Shown: positions 26,001-37,509, counted from the first letter of the stretch. The stretch: 64,000 bases of DNA from Polydactylus sextarius (GCA_016801845.1 CM028924.1:5974501-6038500); one strand, 5' to 3'. Notes: generated by a model from the sequence alone, not told the origin. Made by a program: numbers and translations.

Positions 26001-28196
26001 ATGTGTAGTAATTAATGAGGCAGACACCTAATATGTCTATATATGATGTAATAAATGACATCTTGTACACAATTTAAACATTGTATGAGTTTGAAGAACT
26101 GTCAGCTGCTTAAAGGAGAAGATGTAAAGAGAAGCCGGGATGAAATCACTGCTGCTCACTGTGACATAACATTACATGTAAACTGGACAGGCTGCATGAA
26201 CGTAATACACTTCAGTGCTGCAGTCATACACACCATATGTGAGTTGAGAGTTAAGGAGTCACCTTTTAAAAATGTTTTTTTTTTTTTTTTTTTTTGCATT
26301 TCCATGAGCAGACTATGGTCCTGCAATCCAGCATCAACTTTCCTACGGCTACTTTTTTTCAAATAGGCCTCAGAAACGTTTCATCACCTAAACCCATCTA
26401 CCTCATTCCCTACAAACATCATCATAGAGTGTTTCAGGTTTGTCTCATTCCTGTGAGAACACTGACATATGAGAATACTGAAGAGCGTGTATAATTGCGT
26501 CAATTTTCTCGGAGAAGCGGTGCGTTATGCAACGGAAAAGCAGGAGATGTTATCTGATGGAAGCACTTCTTCTGTTTACTGTGGAGTGTGAGCGTTAATC
26601 CGAGCTACATGCTTTTCTAAAATCATCTTCACCGCTCCGTCACATGAGTTTATAAGCTGATTCAGCCAATTTGTTGCGGCCCTGCCTGTGTTTGAATGGC
26701 TCAGATCTAAATGCCTTTTTGATCAGACTGTGACTCATATTTCTGCTGTTCTTTGCTCTATTTTACATTAAGTAGAAACCAGATGGAGCATTCCAGTGGT
26801 TACATGTGGTGTTTTGTCATCTCATGCAACAGGCAGACTGTTCCTCCTGTAGTTTGGTGTTTGACTGAGGAGGCAAAATGTCTGCTGATACAGCCACAGG
26901 AACTGAGCTCTGTATGTAACATCCCATCTGCACACGTCGTCAACACCAATGAGTGAAAACAGGAGATGGGAGAGGATACACAGGTAACACAAGACAGGAG
27001 ATAATTTTAGGAACAGAGATACAGCAGCTTCATGTCAGACTCCACCTAAACAAAAACGCTGTCATAGTTCTCACCTGGATATGTTTTGACGTGGTTCATC
27101 TTGTTGAAATCTTCAGAGATGAGAAACTCCTAGAAGGCAAGTAAACACAAACACACAAGCACAAGTTCGAAATGTAACAAGTCTGTTTCCCCACAGGCGT
27201 CTGGATGAGTCCAAATATTGGAGTTGTTGCATATTTTAAAAAGCAGACATTCAGGTTTTTCTTTAAACTCAGTTTACAGTTTGAACAGTCGGGGTCTGCA
27301 GTTAGAGCTTCACTCACCACAACAGCTCCATTGTCCTGGCCGATGAAGATGCGTCTGCTGTCATGGTGGTACGACATGCAAGAGCATGGAGCTGAGAGAG
27401 AAGAGAGAGAGAGAGACATTCTCCATGAGTGTGGAGCATCAGAGCTGTGACCAACACAAACACACAAAAGCAGCCGTACTTACAGGAGACTGTGTGATAG
27501 ATGCTGGGCCAGTACTGACCACTGTCTCTCTTCAGCCACACCCGGATTGTCCTGAAGACAGAACATCACATCATCACACTCAAAGCTTTGAAATGCATTT
27601 GAACCTTTTTTTTTCCCCACCACTCTGTAAACACGGACCTACCCTTAAGTTGGACAAACACACTTAATGTAAAAATGAGACTTGGCATTAATCAGTGGAA
27701 ACTTTCAGTGAAGAAAGAAACCTTCTCGTCTAGGACCAGGACTTAATCTGTGTCTTAATCTTTTTACACAAAAGCTTGACTCTTAAAAAAAACACTGTGG
27801 ACTGGTGGTCATGAGGGAAAATTACTAATGTGTCAGTTTCAATCATTTCTGATAGAGAAACAATGTTTAGTGTAATATAAATATGATCTCTGTGACTGTT
27901 CCCGACCCCTTATGCTGTGATGTTTATAGCTCCAAGAATGTTTGCAGTGTAATCATATTGTTATTTTCTAAAAATAACAAGTTCGAGTCTATCTACAGTA
28001 AGTTTCCATTGGCCTGTTACAAACATTTGCATCTCCTCAGTGTGTTGAACCCAGTTTCATCAAGGAACCTGCTGCACCTTCACTTCCCCTTGTTTGTGTT
28101 GTTTCTGATGCCTCTTTTCATGTGATATGGAAACTAACTACACCACGTTTCTTCACAGAATGGGGATGTAACTTCTTCACACTTGTAACCAAGCAT

Positions 28197-28235
<39 letters not shown>

Positions 28236-28905
28236 AGAGAGATGTGGGTTGATGAAATGATTAGTCTGCTGCCACACTCTTCAGTAATCACTGATCTCAA
28301 ATCGGTTTGTTCAGCTCACACATGATGACATGTTTAGAGGCCACAGTCGTTTTAAACTGCTCACAGATACCTCAGGTTGTTATTAGTGTCCATTAAAATC
28401 GAGGCTCTTATTTTGAAAGGGTTTCATTAAACATCATGTCTGCAGATTACGACGATGTGTAAAAAATCATGAGAACACAAGTTATGGACACAAGTGTTGC
28501 CTTTTCGCTTTTCCAAAGGCTTGTTGTCGGTGGATATTTAACGGAGAGAAGCTCGTTATGGATCAATGTGCCCACCATAGTTTCTGATTTCAGATCATAT
28601 TCAACATCAACCACCAACGCGATCCCCGCCTCTGATGAAAACAACTGTTTCTGTTTTCCATCCTCTTTCAGATCACGGAACCAACAAATATAAACGCAAT
28701 GACCAGCAAATACACGGAGCCCGCTGTGTGCACCTCCAGGCTACTGTTGGCCTCCTCGGTCGTCTCACCTGTCCTCGCTGACCGTGATCACTCCGTCCTC
28801 TTTCGGTATCAAAACGGCGGCGTTAACGGTGTCCGAGTGTCCCTCGATCTTGTTCAACAGCACCGGTCTGGCGGTCTGAGGCCTCGAGTGTATCTCCGCA
28901 GCCAT
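20091..28905 (-). CDS. wdfy1: WD repeat and FYVE domain-containing protein 1
   Basis: Early-endosome protein that binds phosphatidylinositol 3-phosphate through its FYVE zinc finger; in mammals WDFY1 acts as an adaptor in TLR3/TLR4 signalling. Twelve coding exons in gene order: 28769-28905, 27484-27551, 27318-27391, 27075-27129, 25043-25193, 24833-24945, 21705-21831, 21034-21139, 20815-20916, 20584-20714, 20385-20493, 20091-20150. They chain in frame to 410 residues, the human WDFY1 length. MAAEIHSRPQ at the start and GCSLATGFSPR at the end distinguish it from WDFY2. WD40 repeats fill about 1-275. The FYVE finger spans about 278-350, with WLDSD, RQHHCRKCG, RVC and all eight zinc cysteines (287, 290, 314, 317, 322, 325, 344, 347). 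A last WD repeat follows. Intron 5 has minor-spliceosome signals and the exon 8 donor (gtttat) is weak. Convergent with dhrs12. Confidence 0.97.
24946..25042 (-). other. wdfy1: 97-nt putative U12-type (minor spliceosome) intron of wdfy1
   Basis: The intron between wdfy1 exons 5 and 6 begins GTATCCTTC, matching the U12 donor consensus GTATCCTT. Near its end lies CCCTGACTC, close to the U12 branch consensus, with the branch A about 14 nt before the terminal CAG, inside the window typical of U12 introns. There is no polypyrimidine tract. Splicing here gives CTG CA|A TAC GAC (Leu-Gln-Tyr-Asp), which restores the WD40 frame; no other GT-AG pair does so as well. A GT run lies inside the intron. Confidence 0.8.
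25732..25826. mobile_element. Fragment of a common fish interspersed repeat
   Basis: The phrase TCTATAAAGCACATTTAAAC and then ACCAAAGTGCTGTACAAA resembles a piece widely repeated in fish genomes (stem: ATAAAGCACTTTA ... CCAAAGTGCTGTACA). It lies in wdfy1 intron 4. The family was not determined, and this rests on memory of the motif only. Confidence 0.35.
28198..28231. repeat. (CA)n microsatellite in wdfy1 intron 1
   Basis: About seventeen CA units followed by GAGAGAGAGA. Intronic, with no coding content. Confidence 0.95.
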
Positions 28906-29990
28906 GACTCCGGTTAGCCTCGGTGTTTTCCTCCTGCTGCTTCTCCTCCACAGTGACCAATGGAGAAGGATCAGCTGACACCCGAGCCGTTGCCAGGATT
29001 ACCGTAAAGATGATGAAAGCGCGCCCCTCCACATTCAAGCGCTCCATCTGATACCGTAATACCCAGACACAAGGTGCCACCGGGACTTCAGATATAACAC
29101 CCGGTCCCAGCGGACCACCACTACTACCGCCACCCTGGAGACAATGTTGCATCCATGTGTAGCAGCTTTTTATGTGTCTGATCACTGAGATGGAGGAACA
29201 CACACCTCAGATTCATGTCACGTGCAGCTGTGCATCGCCACCACTAGATGTCAGAAAAGGCGTCATTTAGAATTGAATCGAATTGATCTTTAGTTTAGTT
29301 AAGTTGAATTTTGCTCGATTGTTGGTTTCCTCAAAGAATAAACCACAACAATGACATCATCCATACTTACACAAAGTGTAGCATCAGTATGACATCAGAG
29401 CACATTCTTACAGTTTCACTATATGAATGTTGTAACAGTGTTGCCTGATGCTGTTGTAAACCGGTGCTGTTGTAACAAGAGTGTGTAAACAAAATGACAA
29501 TAAGCTTAATGTGACACACTGCAGTGTGCTATAGAATTATACACTGAACTGAATACTACAATGTGAATTCATTTGATGACTTATAAATGCTATTTCTATG
29601 AGTTAGGAAGCTCACACTGCTCATATTGATGTGATTATGCAGTGTAATGAACAGTGTTTAGTGAGAAGTAATAATATGTCACTATTGTACTTAAGTATGT
29701 TTTGGGAGTATCTGTACTTTACATTTTCTAACATCATTACATACTTTTAATGCGTCTTCAGTCTTGTCAAAAAAATCAGATGAAATAAAATGTGGTGTTT
29801 TCTCTATCACACCAGTTCACTCTAAGTCTGCCTGTGACTGTTTAGATGATCAAAACCATGTTTGAGGGTTGATGGAGGCTCCATCTTTAAGGGTGGATGG
29901 ATGGAGAAACTTAAAAAATATATCAATATCAAGCAAAAAAATTGAGAAAAAAAAGAACAGCTTTTTACTTTTGTTCAGACTCAAGACATT
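28906..29990. other. wdfy1 upstream region and intergenic sequence
   Basis: The first 200-300 bp upstream of the wdfy1 start is GC-rich and presumably holds its promoter and 5' UTR; no TATA box was identified. The remainder to about 29990 is AT-rich with no supported gene. In human, MRPL44 lies between WDFY1 and SERPINE2; no trace of it was seen here. Confidence 0.5.
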
Positions 29991-29994
29991 GTCT

Positions 29995-30660
29995 ATGAAG
30001 TAACACCAAGACTCCTCTCACCTGGTGGCGAGTGGACTATGAGGGTTGACCTGGGGAGGCAGCTCCAGTTTCCCAGGGACATTGTCCAAACATCGCTCCG
30101 GCCAGACCTGATCTTATGGTCAGTCCCATTAAAGACCATACTGCTGGTGGAACTCACCGTCCCATGGGAACAGGGGATTGAGGCTGCCAACGAACGCAAG
30201 CGTGATAAGTATGCAGACCTGGCAGCAGAGTGTCAAGAGGCTGGCTGGAAGACCATCACATGCCCCATTGAGGTGGGGTGTAGGGGATTTGTGGGATCCT
30301 CAACAGTTCGCCTACTTCGCAACATCGGCTGCACAGGGGCGGGGAATCGTAAAGCCATCAAGGAGCTGGCCGAGGAGGCAGAGAAGGGCAGCTTCTGGCT
30401 ATGGCTAAGGAGGGATAGAGGGTGGGGGCAGAACACCTAGGTCATCAGCAGGGGGTGGAAGACAGACTTTCCATCTCTCCGCCACCAAGAGATGTACTGT
30501 GGTTAAAGGAGCGAAACATCCGTGACTGGTGGTCCCCAGCTGATGACCCGTTCCTGACCTTGGGTGTAGTGCATAGGGAAACACTTCTCTAGAGGGCACT
30601 GGTGGAGGTGCGGCAGGCAGAAATGCCCGGCAGGCATACCATCAGCCTGTATCTTCAAAT
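29995..30660 (+). mobile_element. Decayed non-LTR retrotransposon, C-terminal ORF fragment
   Basis: The frame at 30039-30440 (133 codons) contains RPDLILWS, VELTVPWEQGIEAANERKRD, EVGCRGFVGSSTVRLL and EKGSFWLWLRRDRGW. This pattern is common in the C-terminal part of fish and invertebrate non-LTR retrotransposon proteins, and the spacing of RPD and ELTVPWE recalls a restriction-like endonuclease fold; the latter is inference. No reverse transcriptase lies upstream, so the copy is a 5'-truncated relic. A G+C-rich stretch to about 30660 probably belongs to the same insertion. It is not a host gene. Confidence 0.7.
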
Positions 30661-31071
30661 TGTAGGCTCCATATTTTAAAGTACTGGATAAACTGGATAC
30701 ACTTCATTCAATCAGTGAAGTGAATCAATGGAGTAGTCGTACATTATCTAAATCTAGATCCTTTTTTTCCTTTTTTCCAAACAGTTTTGTTTTAATTCTA
30801 AAACATTAAACTGTGATCATAAGATTTTACATTAAGGCTCTGTGATTGGAATTCATGGTTTGTGCTGGAACTTAAAATCCTTGTACGTAAAAATAAAGAA
30901 CTGAAAGTAATGCCTTGCAGATTCGAGGTTTGCAACTCTGGAAGTGGCAATTTCACAGTTATAAGGGGAAAATCTTAAACTGTGACTGAAATGTTTAAAT
31001 AACATTTTACATTTAGAACTCAAACCAGCTCAAACTTCTCTTTTTCTAATTCTAGACCGACTCGTTCTTTC

Positions 31072-31076
<5 letters not shown>

Positions 31077-31115
<39 letters not shown>
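31077..31115. repeat. (CA)n microsatellite downstream of serpine2
   Basis: About nineteen CA units in the intergenic interval between wdfy1 and serpine2. The sequence around it to about 31600 shows no supported gene and is probably serpine2 3' flank. Confidence 0.95.
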
Positions 31116-31119
<4 letters not shown>

Positions 31120-31663
31120 CAAAGATGAATAGAATATAAATCACATGAACACTATTGTGGGGCTTTGTCACTGGTGTTATAAATATGTGTATTTATTTAA
31201 TCAAATATGAAGCAGTAATGACAACAGAGCAGTCAAACAATCATTTTTATGTAGCTTGAACGCAGCGTGTTGAATGTGTTGGGACCAACTCCGGCCCAAC
31301 ACTTGACGTGACACATGGTGACAACTTTTGAACTGAAAAGGACGTGATAAAAATCAAAATAAAATAAAAGTATCCTATTCCAGAGTTGAGAAAATACACA
31401 TTTTTAAAAACCTTTTAAAAAAATGCACTAAATTAAAAAAAAGTACAAAACAAAATGAAAACAAACTGGAGGTTAGTTTAGTCTTCAAAACACTTTATAA
31501 AGCCTGTTATGCATTACTGAAAATGGATAACATAAAAAGCAATATTCATAACAAATAAGATCATATGTCCACATTGTACATAAGTCTACAGCAAAGAGTG
31601 CATTTATGTGTGTGTGTGTGTGTGTGTTTGTGGCAGTGTAGAAGCAGATCTGTGACGTTGGGC

Positions 31664-33855
31664 TCAAGGTTTGTTGATCTGGCCCATGAAGAGGATGGTA
31701 CCTGGACAAAGAGACATGTTGAATTATTATATGACAAACAAGCTTTTATACAAGTTTCATTAAATGCATTTAAGTTCGTCGAAGAAATTCACTGTAAGTG
31801 ATGTGTCTTTAATAGGATTCTGGAAAACGGTGAGCCGACTGGTGCAGCACATGTCTGTGGCAGTAGACTGACTAAGAGCACCGGTCAGGGGCACAGGTTT
31901 ATACAGGTAGAGGGGGGTGTTGACCAGACAGTGTGTAAAAGGCATTGCTCAGACAGGGGCAGTACACAGGAAAGGTAAGGCCCAAGAATGTGGTCGACCA
32001 AGGTGTGAAGGCCCCCAGAGCTGGCTAGCAGGGGTACCTCAGCATGAGGTAAGAAAGGCGGTTGTAGGTGGCAGGTAACAAAAGACACCTCAGCGTAGGG
32101 TGGTGGGGGGAAAACGGGGGGTGGATATCAGTAGATCAAAGGAGACAGTTCAGGAAGGGTTGGGGGTAACATGTATCTGTTAATTAACACGTCAGTGTCT
32201 GTCTGCCTAAGTAAAGTTTGTATATTTTCTTCATCAAGCTCCAAGCAGTGGCATCACATAGTGAGTTCAAACTTAGTAGTAGCTCTGTAGATTTCTCCTA
32301 TAGCTAAACCACATTTAGCTCATCAAAATAAATATATATCAACAGTGTATACATTTTAAAAGATGAGTAAACCCAGATAGAAACGGAGGACGGTACCTGT
32401 AGGGTTATGTCTGATGAGGAAGAGGAAGGGTCTGTCCACTGTGATCCATGGTGGAGAGGAGCGAGCCAGCAAGATGGCAGCTATGCAGAAAAACAACAAC
32501 ATTGTATAGAGACATGTCACAAACACTGCAAGACCAGAACAGCTAGATACATTAGATACAGCTTTGTATGTGTGTGTGTGTGTCACTCTGGACAGATGCT
32601 CACTTGTGGCAGCTGCTGCTTTTGTTCCATCTTCATTCACCACAATCTTGGCTTTCTGAAGAGCTTTGCTGACGTAGACCGGCTCAGCACCTGAGAGACC
32701 GTTAGCTGTCAGTTTCACACACTTTACACGTCATATTGCTGCCTTTTCTCAACAAGCCAATACGTCCATGACGCCCATCACTGCTCAGAACAAATCATTT
32801 AGGTGTTGCTGTGTATTTAGGTTGCTCAGGCTAAAACACTCATAGATTATTTTTCACGGTGAGGCACAGACTTTAGATGAGACTTGAACTTTCACTTGAC
32901 ACTCTGTGATGAAAGCTTATCAGCACTGAGCTTCTGCCATCAGTGAGATTAAGAAATGGGGGAGGAGCTTATCACGGCTGTCTGTGGACACCTGGAGTTG
33001 TGTGATACAACTTCTCTGAGTAGTTAAAGAAAGGAAGGAAAGCCAGAGAAGCGGTAGGGCTACCAGTTCTGAACATCAGGATTCCAAATATTTGCTGTAG
33101 TTATGGTAGCACAGCTGGATCTCAAGAAGGATGACTCCCATTGTTTGTTAATGGAGAATATTTGTAGATTGAGAAATACTCCAAGAACATGAGGTGAAAA
33201 TTCTGCGTTTGCTTTGGGGTTTTTTGTGTTTGGCATGGTCAGCATCAGGATTTGGCCTGTGCAGACAAGACTGTGTTGAGCAATATCTCTTTCTCTCTGT
33301 GGTGTATCTGTTAAAGTCAGATAAAACATCTTCTTGCGTCATCAGGTCAGACAAACTTTGTTCTATTCCATAACTCTTCTACCCTGTCAAAAGGAAGTAA
33401 GACACACAATATAGAGGTAACGTTGCTTCTTATGATTCATTCAAAAACTTCAGTATCAATCAAAACTCCTTATACTATGTGAACCACATGGTGGCAGTAG
33501 AGCACTTCATTCAGGATCGATTTCATTCCATGAGGAAAAAAAAAAAAACCCAAAACAACTAAAAAGCAGTGATTGAGTTTGACACTGAGCAGTCAGACCA
33601 CCAGTCTGCACCATTCTGCTTCTCTGCAGCTCTTAGCAGTAAACAGACAAGAATCTCTTCATAGTTTGAAACCATGCTGTGGTCAGTACTGTGCTGTCTC
33701 ACTCACTCAGGTGTCTGAAGTCAGCTTTTTCCTGACTGAACATGTCTGTCATTCCCAGAGCTGAGAGAGGGGCCTGCAAATCCACTTCGGCGTCAGCAGT
33801 AAACCTACGGACATAAACACAAACGTGTTTGTCACATTCAGTCATATTTGTTTTC

Positions 33856-33886
<31 letters not shown>

Positions 33887-36414
33887 CTTACTTGGGCATG
33901 ACCAGGTGAACCTTTTTCATGCGCATCACTTTGGTCCAGCTCTGCACCGTGGCCGTGCTGATATGTGGGATGAGGCGGGACAGAGCAGTGTCCTCGTCAG
34001 ACGGCATGACAACCAGCATGCTGATGGTGTTGCCGTGATAGGGCAGTTCAATGATCCTATATTTCAGGCCCTGCTGAGTGGAGGCCATGCCTGAAACAGA
34101 ACGACATGTGGTTCAGCTCATGTCAGATCACCTCACTGCGACATTAATGAGTCAGGTTTTATTTCAGTTTCCGTTGGACCTTTAGGGCAGATATGTGTTT
34201 ATGATACATCCAATTAAACCTGCAAACCTGTTTTTACTAAAGACAAAGTATTAGAATTGACCTCTTCTTTAAGAAACAGAATGTTAGTCTTCTTGATATC
34301 AGACAAATTGAATGAAATTAGCTCTTTTTTGTAACTGTTGTACATCTGGAAATTTAGATGTTTTAATTTAAGTTGCTCCACTTACTAGTCTTGTACAGCT
34401 TCAAACCATTTGTGTTTATGTAGGAGCACAAGTGTTTTTTAAATACTGTGCAGGATTGTTATAGATTGCATTTCTTTGTGTGTGTTGGTTGGTTTTTGCC
34501 TCCCAATATATTTCTATAATGTAAACAAAGTAGAAGCAGAAAATGAATCATTTCCTGAGAAATGATTCATTTTCCCGAGAAAGAAATATTCTTCCTCAGG
34601 GGAGACTCATATCAGGGTTTTAAGATGGAAAAATCTAACAATATTTACAGAAATTTACTGGTATACCAAGACTTTTCTTTTTGCTGTAATTAAAATGTAA
34701 TTTAAAAAGTGGGACGGGGTGTCTTTTTCCAGTAACAATATATTTCTATCTAGTTTGGCACTTGGCTTCAAAATAAGAGAAACACACATCCAGTTTCTGT
34801 ATGACTCAAAGAAAGCAGCTCCAGTCTCACACCACATACGTCGGCACCAGATAACAGCACATTTGTCAATTCTACAGTCAAACACACTTCAGGACACTTT
34901 GGGAACATCTGTGCTTCACAGATGAATGTGGCCTAACTTCTACAACAACATAATGAGGTATCTAGCCACGACATTACTCTGACAACTCATCTAAATATAG
35001 ACAACTGACTGATATATCGTCACATTTCACACATGGCTGAGTAACATCTACGGACCTGACATGCCTGAGGCCGCAGATCAACACAACACAAACTACTTTT
35101 ATCGATTTTAATCAGGAAATATACAGTTTATCAGCAGCTGCTGATAAACTGTAGATCAGTGCGTCTGCAGCAAGGACAGTTCAGACATGCAGCAAGTGGT
35201 CAAAGAAACTTTATGATGAGTTTAAAGGGACATGTGTCCGGACACTAAATGTAAACATGACTTATTCCCAAGAGAAATCCACCTTTATCTAAATCATCCG
35301 TTGTGTGCAATGAGAGAACACTACCAAAAAAACCTGTGTCCCCGTGAAGGTAAAACACATTAAAGAATATTTCACATCTAAAACATAGTTTGTATGTAAT
35401 CTCTCATGTCACCACTCACCCACGTTGAAGACAGACAGCTGGGACATCATTGGGACAGAGTATGTGTTCCCGTCGCCCCCTGTGAACGGCCTCATTTTGG
35501 TGTTTGTTGGCTGGAAGCGGGACTTCCACAAGCCTTTGAAGTAGATGGAGTTGATGGCAACCAATCGGGTCAGAGTCGAGTCCAGCATGTCTGGTTGGAT
35601 CAAGCTGGAGATGTGACCTGGATAAAAAGGCAACATGCAGGTTTACATTCAAGCAACTAGGCTCCACAAAAAACACTATCTCTTATGTACAGATAAGAGA
35701 GTGATCATATAAGGGAGAGCATCATACAACACTGTCCAAATACAGAGCCAGGTAGATTCAGGTAGATACAAAAAGGAGCTCATTCAGTCCTGGAGCAATG
35801 ACACAGGTAGAACATAAGATCACCATTACCTTTGGTCTTATTTCTGACCCATTCATTGATTTCATCAGCAGCTGCCTGAGGTTTGCCAAAGTCCAGGCTC
35901 TTGGTCTCACTTTGGAAGTTCTCTTTGTTGGTTGCAATGAAGGATTGCTCCATGGGGAAGCCCTCCTGGCTGATGATGGCATTGGCGATGAGCACAGCAT
36001 CCTGATTGGCCTTTCCCGTCAAGGTCTTGTGCAGCTTCCTCAGCATCCTGTATGGACCTGTGCAGACCAGATCAGATCAGCTTGGAATCATTTCTCATTC
36101 ATATCTCCAGCAAAAGTACCTTAGACATATCTAGTTCAAAAACAATCCTTACCATTTTTCTTGTAACGGAGACCACTGATGATCTGTTTGCGGGTTTCTC
36201 CTTCGGCTCCAGGCAGCAGCATGCCCAGGATGGAAGCCACCCCGTGAGGCGAAAGCACCACATTCTCTAGGGGCTTGGAGCGGACTACTTGCTGAAACAC
36301 CTGTATGCCGAGATCCGAGCCCCGTTCACCGTAGGAGGGAGGCTGAGGCAGCACGGCCCCGAGGCTGAGCAGCAGCACCAGAGCGTACAGGCAGAACAAG
36401 GAGAGGTGCTTCAT
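31664..36414 (-). CDS. serpine2: Glia-derived nexin (protease nexin-1, serpin E2)
   Basis: Secreted clade E serpin that inhibits thrombin, urokinase and plasmin, accelerated by heparin. Coding exons in gene order: 36153-36414, 35830-36057, 35420-35617, 33892-34090, 33707-33804, 32604-32690, 32397-32480, 31664-31701. They join in frame to 397 residues, as in mammals. Residues 1-24 form a signal peptide (MKHLSLFCLYALVLLLSLG). IVVNEDGTKAAAATTA at about 344-359 is the inhibitory hinge, and ARSS at 363-366 is the reactive site with P1 Arg364 and P1' Ser365; small residues in the hinge indicate a working inhibitor. RYKKNGPYRMLRKLHK is a basic helix-D segment suited to heparin binding. RPFLFLIRHNPTGTILFMG closes the fold. 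A separate 5' UTR exon is likely (donor at 36953). LTR and palindromic sequences lie in its introns. Confidence 0.97.
31774..32238 (-). mobile_element. Solo-LTR-like element, copy 1, in serpine2 intron 8
   Basis: On the minus strand this 465-bp segment closely matches the plus-strand segment at 42285-42861. Shared landmarks in order are CTTGATGAAGAAAATATAC, GTTACCTGCCACCTACAAC, GCTAGCCAGCTCTGGGGGCC, a TATAAA box, an ATTAAA poly(A) signal shortly before CACATCACTTACAG, and a terminal GAATTTCTTCGAC. A promoter followed by a poly(A) signal within about 500 bp, with no coding sequence, is the structure of a long terminal repeat. Exact ends and target-site duplications could not be fixed, and no internal region remains. 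It falls between serpine2 coding exons 7 and 8 of the last three and does not touch an exon. Confidence 0.6.
34539..34574. repeat. 16-bp perfect inverted repeat with 4-nt loop
   Basis: The arms 34539-34554 (GAAAATGAATCATTTC) and 34559-34574 are exact reverse complements around CTGA. It lies in serpine2 intron 4 and would fold as a hairpin in DNA or RNA. Confidence 0.95.
35122..35153. repeat. 32-bp perfect palindrome
   Basis: The half-site TACAGTTTATCAGCAG at 35122-35137 is followed immediately by its exact reverse complement to 35153, with no spacer. It lies in the same serpine2 intron as the hairpin at 34539-34574. Confidence 0.97.
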
Positions 36415-36732
36415 CGTGGCTCATGCAGCACCTGGTCAGAAACACATGTAGCAGTGTGTATGTGAACCACTGCTGCCTCAAGTGATAAGATATGATTTAT
36501 TGACCTGCATTGTTTTCCAGTGTGTCAGACTGCAACCTGTGGCCTTCTGTGAAACTACCTGCATCAGAGCTGGAGTTGATTTCATGTGACTCACTGTGGT
36601 TGAGCACAAAGGTCATCTCCACCTGTCTCTGTGTGACATGCCACTTTCTCTGACTAACTCTTACTCACTCTGTATAAATACTATAGTCAAACCAGTGTTT
36701 GACCACAGTATTTATGGCCAAACGCTGTGTGT

Positions 36733-36768
<36 letters not shown>

Positions 36769-36929
36769 CTGTGTATGAGGGGCTCATCTAGACCCTGACC
36801 AGTATCTGCCTTTTAGTCCAGACCCGCAGATCGATTTAATAGAAACCACATTAACTCGATCACACTCACAAATTTACATTTACGATCAAAACGTCTTAAA
36901 ACCAAATGTAACGTGAAGAAATGCGACAG

Positions 36930-37140
36930 TGACGTCAATTAACGAATCTTACCGATAAGCACGTGACGTTAGTTGGATTCTCGACCTGCAGGTGAGATCA
37001 GCGTGAATCTCTGAGTCCGGGTCCCGCTGTGGTCCGGTTTAGAAGATCTTTGGTCCAGTCTTGAGAGAGACGGAGTAACTGCTGCGCTGCTGCAGCTGCT
37101 GCTCTCAGGACTTTACATCAACCGCTCCGCCTCCAAACCA
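36930..37140 (-). promoter_or_regulatory. serpine2: Probable serpine2 5' UTR exon and promoter
   Basis: On the minus strand a donor (CG|gtaagat) follows base 36954-36953, and an acceptor (accag) ends at 36432, seventeen bases before the serpine2 start codon, so a non-coding first exon ending at 36953 is likely. A perfect cAMP response element palindrome TGACGTCA sits at 36930-36937, just inside the intron. The upstream sequence to 37140 is GC-rich with several CTGCTGCAG-like motifs. The transcription start was not located. Confidence 0.5.
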
Positions 37141-37448
37141 CGGCTCAATTTAACAGCACGCAGAGCAAGCGCTGCTTCCGCCACACCTTCAAAATAAAAC
37201 CACAACAGAGCTGAAGTACAGCCCCCGCGACCTGCAGAGTTGAACGCCCAGAATTTCCCGTAGTATTCTGTCATATTACCTTCAATTTTTTTTTTAAATC
37301 AAATGGGGAAAAAAGTTCAGTTTCACTTTTTAAACTATGCAGTGTGGCAACTTCCGGTATCAGAGAGTAGGGACGAACTGTGTTCATGTCAGAGCAGTCA
37401 TCTCAGAAATGTTGGTTTATATCCAATAAAAACTCAAAGGGCCACCTG

Positions 37449-37450
37449 AA

Positions 37451-37507
<57 letters not shown>
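37449..37507. repeat. (CA)n microsatellite
   Basis: About 29 CA units between the serpine2 promoter and prss16. A (GT)n tract lies nearby at about 36727-36766 in serpine2 intron 1. Confidence 0.95.

Positions 37508-37509
<2 letters not shown>

Noticed and set aside
30039..30440. 133-codon frame as a host gene
   Set aside because: Its motifs are those of retroelement C-termini and it lacks exons, promoter and flanking synteny.
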